From Leuctra nigra (taxonomy: Eukaryota > Arthropoda > Insecta > Plecoptera > Leuctridae), in the NCBI GenBank assembly GCA_934045905.1, contig OW203771.1, forward strand, positions 22,886,069-22,950,068: a stretch of DNA of 64,000 nucleotides, given 5' to 3'. Below, piece by piece: positions 37,948 through 50,925 of the stretch. Numbering within the stretch: position 1 is the stretch's first letter; the number at the start of each line of letters is the position of its first letter. The translations under genes were made by a program, and so were the position numbers. The notes beneath the pieces were generated by a model. The model was not told the DNA's origin and ran no database searches. It saw nothing but the letters and a program-made list of their open reading frames with translations.

Positions 37948-40031
37948 CATAGAGATGAAGCAACTCTTGTGGGATGCCGAGAAGAGATGAGAAGGATGCC
38001 GGATGAAAGATTGCCAATGAGAGCCTGGTCATGGGTACCATCAAGAAGGAGGAAGAGAGGAAGACCAAGAAGAAGGTGGGCAGAAGGGATCGACACTGCC
38101 ATGAGAAGAAGAGGTCTAGGAGGAAGAGAGGAAGACCAAGGAGGAGGTGGGCAGAAGGGATCGACACTGCCATGAGAAGAAGAGGTCTAGGAGGAAGAGA
38201 GGAAGACCAAGGAGGAGGTGGGCAGAAGGGATCGACACTGCCATGAGAAGAAGAGGTCTAGGAGGAAGAGAGGAAGACCAAGGAGGAGGTGGGCAGAAGG
38301 GATCGACACTGCCATGAGAAGAAGAGGTCTAGGAGGAAGAGAGGAAGACCAAGGAGGAGGTGGGCAGAAGGGATCGACACTGCCATGAGAAGAAGAGGTC
38401 TAGGAGGAAGAGAGGAAGACCAAGGAGGAGGTGGGCAGAAGGGATCGACACTGCCATGAGAAGAAGAGGTCTAGGAGGAAGAGAGGAAGACCAAGGAGGA
38501 GGTGGGCAGAAGGGATCGACACTGCCATGAGAAGAAGAGGTCTAGGAGGAAGAGAGGAAGACCAAGGAGGAGGTGGGCAGAAGGGATCGACACTGCCATG
38601 AGAAGAAGAGGTCTAGGAGGAAGAGAGGAAGACCAAGGAGGAGGTGGGCAGAAGGGATCGACACTGCCATGAGAAGAAGAGGTCTAGGAGGAAGAGAGGA
38701 AGACCAAGGAGGAGGTGGGCAGAAGGGATCGACACTGCCATGAGAAGAAGAGGTCTAGGAGGAAGAGAGGAAGACCAAGGAGGAGGTGGGCAGAAGGGAT
38801 CGACACTGCCATGAGAAGAAGAGGTCTAGGAGGAAGAGAGGAAGACCAAGGAGGAGGTGGGCAGAAGGGATCGACACTGCCATGAGAAGAAGAGGTCTAG
38901 GAGGAAGAGAGGAAGACCAAGGAGGAGGTGGGCAGAAGGGATCGACACTGCCATGAGAAGAAGAGGTCTAGGAGGAAGAGAGGAAGACCAAGGAGGAGGT
39001 GGGCAGAAGGGATCGACACTGCCATGAGAAGAAGAGGTCTAGGAGGAAGAGAGGAAGACCAAGGAGGAGGTGGGCAGAAGGGATCGACACTGCCATGAGA
39101 AGAAGAGGTCTAGGAGGAAGAGAGGAAGACCAAGGAGGAGGTGGGCAGAAGGGATCGACACTGCCATGAGAAGAAGAGGTCTAGGAGGAAGAGAGGAAGA
39201 CCAAGGAGGAGGTGGGCAGAAGGGATCGACACTGCCATGAGAAGAAGAGGTCTAGGAGGAAGAGAGGAAGACCAAGGAGGAGGTGGGCAGAAGGGATCGA
39301 CACTGCCATGAGAAGAAGAGGTCTAGGAGGAAGAGAGGAAGACCAAGGAGGAGGTGGGCAGAAGGGATCGACACTGCCATGAGAAGAAGAGGTCTAGGAG
39401 GAAGAGAGGAAGACCAAGGAGGAGGTGGGCAGAAGGGATCGACACTGCCATGAGAAGAAGAGGTCTAGGAGGAAGAGAGGAAGACCAAGGAGGAGGTGGG
39501 CAGAAGGGATCGACACTGCCATGAGAAGAAGAGGTCTAGGAGGAAGAGAGGAAGACCAAGGAGGAGGTGGGCAGAAGGGATCGACACTGCCATGAGAAGA
39601 AGAGGTCTAGGAGGAAGAGAGGAAGACCAAGGAGGAGGTGGGCAGAAGGGATCGACACTGCCATGAGAAGAAGAGGTCTAGGAGGAAGAGAGGAAGACCA
39701 AGGAGGAGGTGGGCAGAAGGGATCGACACTGCCATGAGAAGAAGAGGTATAGGAGGAAGAGAGGAAGACCAAGGAGGAGGTGGGCAGAAGGGATCGACAC
39801 TGCCATGAGAAGAAGAGGTCTAGGAGGAAGAGAGGAAGACCAAGGAGGAGGTGGGCAGAAGGGATCGACACTGCCATGAGAAGAAGAGGTCTAGGAGGAA
39901 GAGAGGAAGACCAAGGAGGAGGTGGGCAGAAGGGATCGACACTGCCATGAGAAGAAGAGGTCTATGCGATGGAGACTTCTTGGATAAAGATAAATGGCAT
40001 TTACGATGCAGAATACGGCCAGAGCTGTAAA
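37948..40031 (+). pseudogene. LINE 3' fragment (C-terminal region) split by a 71-bp array
   Basis: The plus frame from 37948 gives EEMRRMPDERLPMRAW, then RRRKRGRPRRRWAEGID, then TAMRRRGL. The RGRPRxRW module preceded by RMPDxRLP is typical of the C-terminal end of non-LTR retrotransposon ORF2 proteins. After the array the same frame resumes as MRRRGLCDGDFLDKDKW, HLRCRIRPEL and a stop at about 40030, again a LINE-like terminus. Everything upstream (endonuclease, reverse transcriptase) is missing, so it is a 5'-truncated copy, with an in-frame stop just before 37948. The clade cannot be fixed from this stub. Confidence 0.75.
38047..39963 (+). repeat. 71-bp tandem array, 27 copies, inside the LINE fragment
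   Basis: 1917 bp is exactly 27 x 71. The unit opens AGGAGGAAGAGAGGAAGACC and closes GAGAAGAAGAGGTCT. The first unit is the original coding segment (AAGAAGAAGG where later units have AAGGAGGAGG); later units are almost identical, with one C-to-A change near 39748. Units frameshift on each repeat, so the array is not translated as one protein. Confidence 0.97.
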
Positions 40032-41224
40032 CAATCTGCTTTAATAATAACAATGATTTATTTTAAAATGTACATACATACAGAGGTACACTTACCGGTA
40101 GCGAGTATAGGGCAAGCCCCGTAACACATGTGCCTCGCTACCGGCATGTTTCGTAAGTAGTGTAACTTTGACAGGATGTTCACATTTTAATCATGATTAG
40201 ATGAAAGACTAACTTAGGGTTATCATGTGGCACCCCATTCTAACCCCTCTTTCCTTCTAGTGCTTGCCGATTATTTTACAATTCATTTAGTAATTCTGTC
40301 CTCGGTGTTTTCGAATACTGCTCACCACCCGTCATTGCATATACTAAAGACGGCACTCGACTGAAGAATGCAATAAGACAATATGCGAAACTGAAACCCA
40401 AGTTCAAATCCTCAACGATGTCAATATCGACAAAAAAGCGCCACGACTTTTCACAGCCGAACGCAAAATCGAGAAGCAGCCGAGAAAAAAGATCGACGGA
40501 GAAAAAAAACACAAATTATACAGTTTCAATAAAACCTCGACGCCTTATGAAACCGTAAACACGTCAAACGTGAAATAATGTAATGACACACGAAAAAACG
40601 TGGGGAGACTTCAATATAAAAGTCTCCACAATTCACCCCCCCCCCCCCCCCCCCCCCACCTCTGCGGCACTATTTATTCGGCGCCCGCCATTCTCCAGCT
40701 TCCCGAGGAGATATTCGGGATTGAGACGACGTCGTCGAACATCAGAGAGAAGACGTCGGGACGCCGGGAGAGGGGGGGGGGGGGGGGGGGGCGATGTGAA
40801 GGAGAGGAATTCGAGCGAGTTGGTGGTAATTTTTAACAATTCTCTTGGCGGCTGCGAGAGAAGTATTCACAGAATGCACGGAACAGCACACACTGAACGA
40901 CAATATTCACGCGGCTAAACCAGAACAATACGGTGTATGAAATGAAAATCAGTTCGTTTGGAATTTATTCTCAATTGGTTGGCTCATTTTTGTTGAAATT
41001 AAAAATTATTTGTCATGAATAAATCACTGAATATAAATTTCATACATGCACAGATAATAACATAAACATTCAATAAATGCTCTCCACTTTCCAAGCTGAC
41101 TAAAACAAGTCGGTACGCCGAGGGGTAGCTGAACTTTATATTACTACAATTCGAAGCGCAGTACTCCAATGTTATTGGGGAAATCCAAATGTGTGTACAT
41201 GTCTATACAGACAAAATGATAATG

Positions 41225-41445
41225 AGTAGACAATAACTTCTGTACCTCAGAGGTAGAAGGCCCGCAGTCCACTTCAATTCTTCTTGAGGTGAGCTCAAAA
41301 ACCATGAACAGGTACAGCCTTCAGCCAATTTAATTTGTATTGGTGACAATTTTGTAAGAGAATATTTCAAATTAACTCTATTTGTTGATATAAATGTCAA
41401 TTGACAGAGCTTGATGGTTACAAAATTCCAAAAGTGTACAACGCA
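41225..41445. repeat. Dispersed repeat, same family as 34005-34235
   Basis: It opens CTTCTGTACCTCAGAGGTAG, followed by GAGGTGAGCTCAAAAAC, TTTGTTGATATAAATG and GACAGAGCTTGATGG. Collinear with 34005-34235. Confidence 0.55.
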
Positions 41446-44336
41446 AGAACGAGAAAATAGACTTCCGACCTTCTACCTTTGAAGCACAGTATTATTTATA
41501 GAAATCAACACAAAGACATAGACGTCCACATAGTTTACAAACAGCTTGGAGCTGCGTATTGTGTCATCGATCTTGCATGGGCCTCATATTCGTCAATGAA
41601 TTGTATTGGACATTGTTCATTTCAGAGCAGGTAATTGATTTCTGGTAACCGAGCACCCTAGAAGTTTCCCAAGTAATTTCCTAATAACGAAAACGAGAGG
41701 TAGCAATATTAACAAATTCCAGAATCAGAGACAAATCTTCGTGAGAGCGTCATCGTTTAATTAAAATAAAACGGAAAAGATTCAAAGCCGTGAAAAAAAG
41801 CAATTTAGTCAAAAAATCCTCCAGAGTCTACATAATTACAATAGAATTTAGCCGTTTCTAGTAATTCCTACTGAATTCATCATACACTTTTTATCCTTCA
41901 TGAATATAAAAGAAATATTATCTTCTGACATTTTATCCCATTCTACTCTCAGAATCAAATATGAATGCTACTTAATTAGTAATTTTCACTTCATTCTCAA
42001 AAAATCTAATTATAAAAATGCTGTACTCCAAAAGTCTTAGGGTGACCAAAAATCATTGCATTTTGTTGAGAACACATGCAAAATCATTAGCATCATCACA
42101 AAAACATACACATATTTATAGTAACATCTACTACGCAATATCACGTATTTTTACGAAATTAATTTGGGCAACTGAGGTCCCTGCGATTCATTTAGTAAGA
42201 TTAAATTTGTTTGACGTCAAGGGCCTAGAGGGAGTTCAAACGGCTCGGAAACCCACATTAATAAAGTATGAGCGTTGTGGAGCCTTTAGAAATAATCCAA
42301 TGCTCATGCACTATGCCTTTAGTATGGTGGTACGTGGATTAGGAACAGCGTGAAATATGAAATACTCCTAGAATTATTGCTAGAAAACAGTCGAAGTAAA
42401 ATATCGCACTTTGAGTTTAACTGAAATACCAGGTTGCCACTGACTATAAGGATGTCTTTCAATGTAGTTTATCTATTTTTTGATTATTGTTATGTGTATA
42501 ATTATTTCAATGTCAATTTCAAAGTATTATTTCAATGTGTGTATTTCCATGAATTTCAATGTGTTATTTCAATTGCAATGAACGATTATTTTTTGCAATA
42601 GTATAATTTAATTTGTATGTTTGTATTCCATAAGAGAAATTATGTTTTATGTTAAAATGTTGCCCCATACTAGCCGTTCTGGCTATACGGGGCTTAGTTT
42701 GTAGAAAATTGTATTTTTTAAAGAATATTGAAACTGAAACTGATGTGCGGAAAAGTGACGGAAGAAAAGTAGAAAGAAAATAACTGGAGTGGCAAAAGTT
42801 TGGATGATGTTCACTATAAATTACATGCTTTGGCAATCTTCATGAGCTTAAAAATTACGAAATTATGTTTTTCATAAAACGACAAGACGCCAGAACGTTA
42901 TTTTCATAATTTAATTAGAATGAGAATTTAATTTAAGTAACCGGAGAATAAAGTGACAGCAATTGGGCGCTTTCAATAACGAAAATGAAGTCCATATCGA
43001 TTACGTTATATCAATAGAATAGGGGAAGATCGAATTCCGTGTAAAGATGACGTGACAAAGAGGCAAAGTCTTGAAAAAAAGCGTTTTGAAACCGTCGACG
43101 TTTTCATTATTTAAAACTTCGGTTGACAACTATATGACCTGCCTTCAACTTTTTGACGTTTCATACAATGCAAACGCGAAACGGTTTCAAAGCGCTTTTT
43201 GCAAGACTTCCCCTCCAGTAAAATGGCCTGAGTCGAAAAGACACCCGGAACATTACACATTACAGACACATTACAGAGCCTCGGACACTGATGGACCCGT
43301 GGAAGGAGATGACGGTTCATCCCGGCAACGATCAAGTGGACCGTGTGTGTGTTTTCATCTCGGCCGAGTTGTCCAAGGGACTTCCCCGCACGGGTTCGTA
43401 TTCATATTATACTTCTAGTGACGACCTCCCTCCACCTGTTATCAGTCTCACGACGGCGCGGGTTGTGGAGGCCCGTTAGTACACCACTGCTTTTGGTTTC
43501 ATGCCACAAGAGCCGATGCCCGTCGGGTGTTTTCTACCCTCTTCTATGGATCAAATTCCCAAATGTGGAGTCCGAGTAATTGGTTGAGGATAGATATAAT
43601 ATTACAGAGTACATTTGTTTCATTATTAACATTCTTGAGATAAATCGTTGAAAATGTTAAATGTAGTACCTAATATATATTTAGTAAAGAATATCCATGA
43701 ACGGCGTCATTTTTAGAACGTTTGTGTACATTATTCAAGAAAAAAACACATTTCATAAATAGCATTTTAATATTAAAACCACAACTTATGATAATTTCGA
43801 GGATAATTTCAAAAAGATGCTATTATAACAAACCTTAACTAAGTTACTACAACATAATTCGACAGACATTTAATTTCAAAGAACGAAGAACGAACTAAAA
43901 GAAGCAGCTGTCTCGCGATCTGGCCGAAAGATTCGCAGCCTCCGTCACTGGATCTGATCTCATTAGTCGAGCACTAATTGCCCCGAATGCCATGACAATC
44001 CGATGATGAGGAGCAGCTCTAATCACCCCCCCCCCCCCCAACCCTCAGAAGCCGAAACCTTTTTACAATCACAGAAGTTCGCGCAAAGAGGCTCAAAGCG
44101 CGGAGAGAAGAGAAGTAAAAGTTTTCATATTTATAGATTCCTCTTTCAAGTCTCCGTTTACAATAAGGAGATTATTGAAAGAGGGAAAGTATTTTCATGA
44201 TACAAAACATCCCCATGTTTTTTTTTATGATATTAATCAATAAACCGCTCTCGGGTTTCCTAGAGACTTTGTACGAGCGTTTCAATCATTGGAACTTCCA
44301 ATAAAAACGCATCCCCTTTCTTTTGTATATTGTTTT

Positions 44337-44455
44337 TAACGTCGGATTGTTCTACAACTAGTCTAATGGCGACGAATGAATGATTACGATGATGATGATG
44401 ACGAATGTAAGGAAGTCCGTGGGAAGGCGAGGCTGTCGTGGTAGGAAAGTACCAC
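44337..44455 (-). repeat. Truncated SINE fragment
   Basis: CTAATGGCGACGAATGAATG followed by an ATGATG run and GGGAAGGCGAGGCTGTCGTGG matches the tail half of the SINEs at 50622-50925 and 61397-61673. Confidence 0.6.
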
Positions 44456-46199
44456 TATTTGTAAAACCACAAACAACATACAGTCTAAGAGCGGGAATCC
44501 GTCGAACGGTCTCCAGAAGTCAAAAAGTACATATTTAGGTAGTTTGACACCTGATCCAACTTATTCCGCTCCCTCGGTGATGTACATTTTTCCGTATTAT
44601 TGCAGGAATTAAACATTCAAATGTACTACCGGAGGATACGTATACCTTTAATCAAGAAAATGGATCGCTTACGCAAGACTGGCATTAATTATTTACAGGT
44701 ATCGGCACAATCAAGAAACTTCGAGGTATAAAGAACAATATCACCATGAAAGCAGGGAAGTTTTACGTGGCTTAACTTTTATATACACTCTCGCGCATTG
44801 AGCCTGCGGCGTTCCTGCCGAGCCAGTAACTTCGGCTCCATAAAACCAACTCTATATTCCGGCCCCGGATCCGAAGAGACCGTTCCGGAAAATTGCCGGG
44901 AGAAGAAATGAAAATGATGCACGGGATGCCAGGCGAGGTCACACGGTGTAGTAAAACGTTATTGGCAATCACGGAAAACTGACTAATCTGGTCGCTAAAT
45001 CTCGGAGAAGAATAGAAAGTTCGGTCCCGAGATAGAGAAGGGAACTTAGAAGAAAACAAATAATCCTTGTAACCTTGGCTTCTGCAAGCTCGCAATTTGC
45101 AATCGAAGAAAATATGGGCGGGTACAAAAAAGCATAACGAAGAATTGGAAGAATGTCAAATTTAGAGTCCATGATTTCGTATTCATTGTATGAAAATGTC
45201 AGGTGTGAAACTTAGGGTGATGTTTTCATTTGATAATGCAGAACATTCGCCATTTATGCGATCACTGATGTTGAATTCAGGGCTGCTTACCTGTGTGGGT
45301 AATGTTTGGATATTCATTCATATTTAGATACTACTATCATTATTTGCTATCCATGATCCCCATTTTAAAAAACTAAAAAAGAAAAGTAATCAAACTGAAA
45401 GTGTTTTCTAAATGTAAAAGAAGGTCAAGATAAAATATATAACTGCGAAGATATAAAACGAAAGAATAGGTTTAAACGTGGATTCTCTTAAAAAGGGATC
45501 CAAGTGACATGGGCAGATATAAGGAACCTACATACAGTCTTCCCGTTTTGCCCAAACCATCCACGTTATAATAGACCAGACGCCAGATCTTCAGACCGAG
45601 CCGTGCGTCGTTAAGGCGCACGTAAAAAAGTCTCTTGATTTGGATCTGGTCCAGCTGCCCCCCATTGACCCCCCCACAGCGTGTGGCAGCGCGCCAAGGG
45701 GGTGCAGGGGGGTCAGGGGTGCACCTTGACGCCGCTAACTTCTCCGCCCATTAGCCACGCCGGACTCGTCCGTAATGTTGCTAATTTGTCTTGAAATGGA
45801 TGAATAATTAACGCGTTAACATCACCTCACATACCCGAGATCCTAGAAGTGGCAGAGTTGGAAAATCTTACGGGTTCGCGATGACGATTATGCGGCGAAT
45901 AAATAAACATGATCAAAATGCAATTAAATAACTACGTCGCACGTTTGCTTGAACCTGCCAATTGACATTCTACTACAAAATATGCCACACACATTTAGAA
46001 CAGACATTAATTTCTGATGTGGCGACGTAAAACGTAAGCAGCACACGTCGAGCCACGTACTTCTAAGAATCTATGACCGTAAACTACAGTCAGATGTCAC
46101 GAGCGCGCATTTAGACCGGAAACAAAAGGATCCGTAAATCTTAGAGATTTAACACCGCGCTCTGTTGACATCTTTGCAGACTTCTTTGGACCAGATCCA

Positions 46200-47330
46200 G
46201 TGGAGAGGATAGAGGAAGCACGACACATTGACATCTGCACGACGCCAACACGTCTGTACGACACGTAGACATCTGCACGACGCCAACACGTCTGTACGAC
46301 GCGACATCTGCATGACACATAGACATCTGCACGACGCCAACACGTCTGTACGACACGTAGACATCTGCACGACGCCAACACGTCTGTACGACGCGACATC
46401 TGCATGACACATAGACATCTGCACGACGCCAACACGTCTGTACGACTTGGACACATCTGCACGACACGTAGACATATGCACGACGCCAACACGTCTGTAC
46501 GACTTGGACACATCTGCACGACACGTAGACAGATGCTCGACGCCAACACGTCTGTACGACTTGGACACATCTGCACGACACGTAGACATATGCACGACGC
46601 CAACACGTCTGTACGACTTGGACACATCTGCACGACACGTAGACAGATGCTCGACGCCAACACGTCTGTACGACTTGGACACATCTGCACGACACGTAGA
46701 CATATGCACGACGCCAACACGTCTGTACGACTTGGACACATCTGCACGACACGTAGACAGATGCACGACGCCAACACGTCTGTACGACTTGGACACATCT
46801 GCACGACACGTAGACATATGCACGACGCCAACACGTCTGTACGACTTGGACACATCTGCACGACACGTAGACATATGCACGACGCCAACACGTCTGTACG
46901 ATTTGAACACATCTGCACGACGCGACATCTGTACGACGTGACATTTGTACGACACGTAGACATCTGCATGACGCGGCACATCTGCACTAAAACTCCACAC
47001 CTGCACGACGAGACATTTGTACGACGTGACATCTGCACTACGCGACATCTATACGACACGTATACATCTGTACGACACATAGACATCTGCATGACGCGAT
47101 ATCTGTACGACGTGGCATCTGCATGACACCAACACATCTGCACTAAAAGCTCACATCTGCTCGCCCCGACATCTGCGCTAAAAGACCACATCTGTACGCC
47201 GCGACATCTGCACGCCGTGGACACATCTGCACTAAAAGACCACATCTGCACTGCATTAAAAGACCACATCTGCTCGCCGCGACATCTGCACGGCACCACA
47301 TCTGCACGCCGCGACATCTGCACGACGTGA
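46200..47330. repeat. 19-bp satellite with 57-bp higher-order units
   Basis: Between about 46440 and 46905 three 19-bp monomers (TTGGACACATCTGCACGAC, ACGTAGACATATGCACGAC, GCCAACACGTCTGTACGAC) form 57-bp trimers repeated about eight times; e.g. 46501 to 46558. Flanks to 46200 and 47330 are looser arrays of the same ACATCTGCACGAC motif. The monomer lacks stops in most frames, giving open frames up to about 412 codons on the minus strand. Confidence 0.93.
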
Positions 47331-48067
47331 ATCACACTTCTTTACCGGAGACAAGCACGCCGAATGCAGCCACCGACATGACGCCATCAAGACTGATTAC
47401 ACTCATGAGAGTGACGCTGCGGTTACAAAGGATCAAGGGAGTCGGTTCGGTCGCGTGGAAGACAGGACAATGTCGCAGGATGTTTGTAACTCCCACTCGG
47501 ACTTGGAGGAAGCCGATTGGAAACGAGGCTTTCAGACGCCAAAGAAGATTTCCACAGACCACCACTTGCCACTTCACAAAGGAAGATTTCATTCCAGGTT
47601 CCACTGCTGGATGATTCGTTTTGTTACATTTCGCGCGAGGACTGATGTAGTGGTCGGTCTGGCAATACTTTCATGGATTCCAATGAGTTACTGTCGGACG
47701 TATTCACAAGTTGTTTTTATAAATGAAAGATTATCCTAATTTGGCTACTTACTATTGGATATTTCAAACGAACAACAAGGTAGAAGAATATTTCACATCG
47801 GACACAGCACATTCAGAAGACCTATTGGATAAGTCTTGAAACCGGCAGTAAAATAATTCGTAAAAGAAGTTTCTCACCGGTAATAATACAAGCAGCCTTG
47901 TACAGTAGTGGAAAGATAAGGTAAACTCTCCTTTCCCCTTTCCATGCATTTACCCTCCTAAATCACTGGAAAAGATGTTTGAATGTGGAGAGGGGGGGGG
48001 GGGGGGGGTGAATTGATTGTTTACCTTATACTGGCAAAATAACATATGACATTGAATGTACGGGCTA

Positions 48068-48498
<431 letters not shown>

Positions 48499-48834
48499 TC
48501 AGACCACGCTCAAGTTTCACATATGATTACACTAATTCTTGATCCATTCATTATCTAACATAATCCTGTGACTGAAATAAAATATGATATACTATATGGA
48601 ACTGATATTAATCAAATTTGCTTAGTTATAGGTCAAGATGTTAGCGAAATAATGCAAACTTGCATTGATAAGAGTTATTGCCAAGAAACATTACCTTACA
48701 CATCAATTAGGTACACCCAATTGAACTGACAATGATTGATAGAAATCGTCCAAGTTAAAAAAATGATTCCTGAACTTTTAGCATGAACGAATTGAGCACA
48801 CCCCAAATATGCATTTCTTTCACAGTTTCTCATA

Positions 48835-49175
48835 AGTGGGTATTACACTATGCAATTTGGGTTGGGCAATTCAAATCTGCAGACTTCATTTGGGACAATT
48901 TGGCTAGTGTGATAGACAAGAAAAATCCAAATCTTGGCAATTCTTGGTTTAGAATCGGTTCTATTTTCCCAACTGCAATTGGACAATTTGAGATGAATGG
49001 ACACTGGAATTGTAGCAAATGTTCGAAAAAGAGATCACAACTTCGTTATATTTAAAAACACCTTATATAAAGATCAAATATTAACAAAACAATTGACAGA
49101 ATGCTAATTGTTGTGTAAGGCGATTGTTATGAAAAAACATAAAACAAACCAACTCAAATTACATAGTGTAATACC
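48835..49175. mobile_element. MITE-like element with TGGGTATTACACTATG ends
   Basis: GGGTATTACACTATGCAATT on the left pairs with AATTACATAGTGTAATACC on the right. The left end resembles that of 48068-48222. It lies inside a 1.2-kb intron. Confidence 0.7.
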
Positions 49176-49661
49176 AACTATAAGAATCTGTGTTACGCAT
49201 TCACTACATAAGTGCATACACCAAGGTGAGATAATTTATAGGATGGCTGCAACTGACCCAGGTCATATTCACTGACTGAAATGTGGAAAAATAACAGAAA
49301 AGTTCGTGAATAGTACCTAATTTTTTATGATAAAGCTGCATTTTTACGTTCACAATATATTTGAATAATTACATCGAGTACAAGCCCCGGGAGCTATAAT
49401 TATCAAAGCTTGGATTTTTTTAAATTACTAAATACCTACCTACAAGCCAATCAAACATATAAAAATAGAAATCAATCATTATTTTGCCAAAAGAAGTAAA
49501 GAAACTACATATTACGAGACAAAAGGAATTAGTAGAAAACGTAATCATTTTAAAATTAAGTGACATTTTAAAATAATGTAACTGCAAGTGATGAGAGTGT
49601 TCGCCGAGCTTTCTTCACATTAGCATAACTCCTCGGCGGACAGTTCACAAGCAGTACTTAC

Positions 49662-49773
49662 ATTCCTGTTTAAACGTGAAGTACTCTGTGAGATGCCTGC
49701 ACTCGTGGTTGCCACGTAATAGAAACAGCGTGGTGGGAAAGCACAGCTTCAGCGCCCACAGGTACAGCACGCA
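49662..49773 (-). CDS. CanA: Calcineurin A exon: RGNHE motif
   Basis: This exon encodes residues 129-165, from CVLYLWALK through [16 protein letters not shown] to FTFKQE, plus the first base of Cys166. RGNHE carries metal ligand N150 and the general-acid His151, the third signature of the PPP phosphatases. It is 112 nt, starts in phase 0 after the Glu that closes the previous exon, and ends T|GTAAGT. Residues 138-143 read LCFPTT where most animal sequences have a similar hydrophobic-Tyr-Pro stretch. The acceptor lies only nine bases from the edge of a 100-bp tandem array (49783-50340), so the array supplies part of the branch-point and pyrimidine region. Confidence 0.96.
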
Positions 49774-49782
49774 CTGCAACAA

Positions 49783-50340
49783 CATTACAAGGTGGCATTA
49801 TTGGCAGGTTCAAGGCCGCGGGCGGTCGGTCGTACATGGTGACATGGGGCGCGATCGGGTGTCTCATTGGTTGAGCTTAGTTCATTACAAGGTGGCATTA
49901 TTGGTAGGTTCAAGGCCGCGGGCGGTCGGTCGTGCATGGTGACAGGGCGCGCGATCGGGTGTCTCATTGGTTGAGCTTAGTGCATTACAAGGTGGCATTA
50001 TTGGTAGGTTCAAGGCCGCGGACGGTCGGTCGTACATGGTGACAGGGCGCGCGATCGGGTGTCTCATTGGTTGAGCTTAGTGCATTACAAGGTGGCATTA
50101 TTGGTAGGTTCAAGGCCGTGGGCGGTCGGTCGTGTATGGTGACATGGGGCGCGATCGGGTGTCTCTTGTGTTGAACTTAGTTCATTACAAGGTGGCATTA
50201 TTGGCAGGTTCAAGGCCGCGGGCGGTCGGTCGTGTATGGTGACATGGGGCGCGATCGGGTGTCTCTTGTGTTGAACTAGGTTCATGGGTGCGGGGCGCAC
50301 GGTCGTGCATGATGTCAAGGGCAACGATCGGGTGTCTCAT
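49783..50340. repeat. 100-bp tandem array next to a 3' splice site
   Basis: CATTACAAGGTGGCATTATT begins units at 49783, 49883, 49983, 50083 and 50183 (period 100), with a degenerate copy beyond 50283. Units also share TTCAAGGCCG, GGCGGTCGGTCGT and GCGATCGGGTGTCTC. The first unit stops nine bases before exon 49662-49773. Confidence 0.95.
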
Positions 50341-50621
50341 GTGTCGAGCTCTGGATGCTGGGGAAGTGTCGTATCACTGCAGGGAGACGACGGGCGGTTC
50401 TGTTGACTGGAGTATCGCGCATGTCAATCGCACTTCCTGGGGATACAGGAAGAATGCTAAATATACCTCGCAGCGAGAGTGTTGTGGTGTATTTATAGTT
50501 GACGTTTAGTATCATTTCTATTCATCTCCAGAGGATGATGGGCGGGGAGGGGGGAGTCTCAAAACTTTCTTTCCGAACGAGCATAGCCGTCAATAAAACT
50601 GAAGACACACAAAATATGAAA

Positions 50622-50925
50622 CACATTTGTCTGGGTCTTAACGTCGCACTGTTCTGCAGCGAGGCTAATGGCGACGGATGAATGATTATAATGATGATTG
50701 CAGGGAAATGATGGTAAAGAGTTGGTAATGATGGAAAGTGGGAAGGAGGCGGTCGTGGCCTATTAGTCGGCCACGTGACCTTCCCAGCATTTGCTGGGAG
50801 CATTTGCTCAGTCTGTGGACTGAGGGAATACCACAAAAAAACCCAGTCAGGAAGGACGGCCGCGGGAATCGAGCCCTGGACTCGGGAATACAAGTTCAGA
50901 GCGTTACCACTCAGCCAACGTTCGT
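50622..50925 (-). repeat. tRNA-derived SINE
   Basis: On the minus strand the head reads TTGGCTGAGTGGTAACGCTC (box-A-like) followed about 30 bases later by GGCTCGATTCCC (box-B-like). The body runs through a CCATTATC-rich part to GTGCGACGTTAAGACCCAGA. The same order occurs at 61397-61673. A 147-codon open frame over it is not a gene. Confidence 0.8.

Larger units (their letters stand above)
40032..46190. other. Intronic sequence, mostly unrecognised
   Basis: Apart from the listed repeats it holds a poly(C) (40636-40657) and a poly(G) (40772-40791) run 115 bp apart, poly(C) at 44026-44039, and AT-rich DNA. Open frames here lack recognisable signatures. Confidence 0.55.

Noticed and set aside
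39536..40053. Hydrophobic repetitive minus-strand frames (SIPSAHLLLGLPLFLL type)
   Set aside because: Antisense reading of the 71-bp array.
46097..47335. 412-codon open frame on the minus strand, plus overlapping long frames on both strands
   Set aside because: It lies wholly in the 19/57-bp satellite; several frames are open at once and the peptide is a simple periodic repeat.
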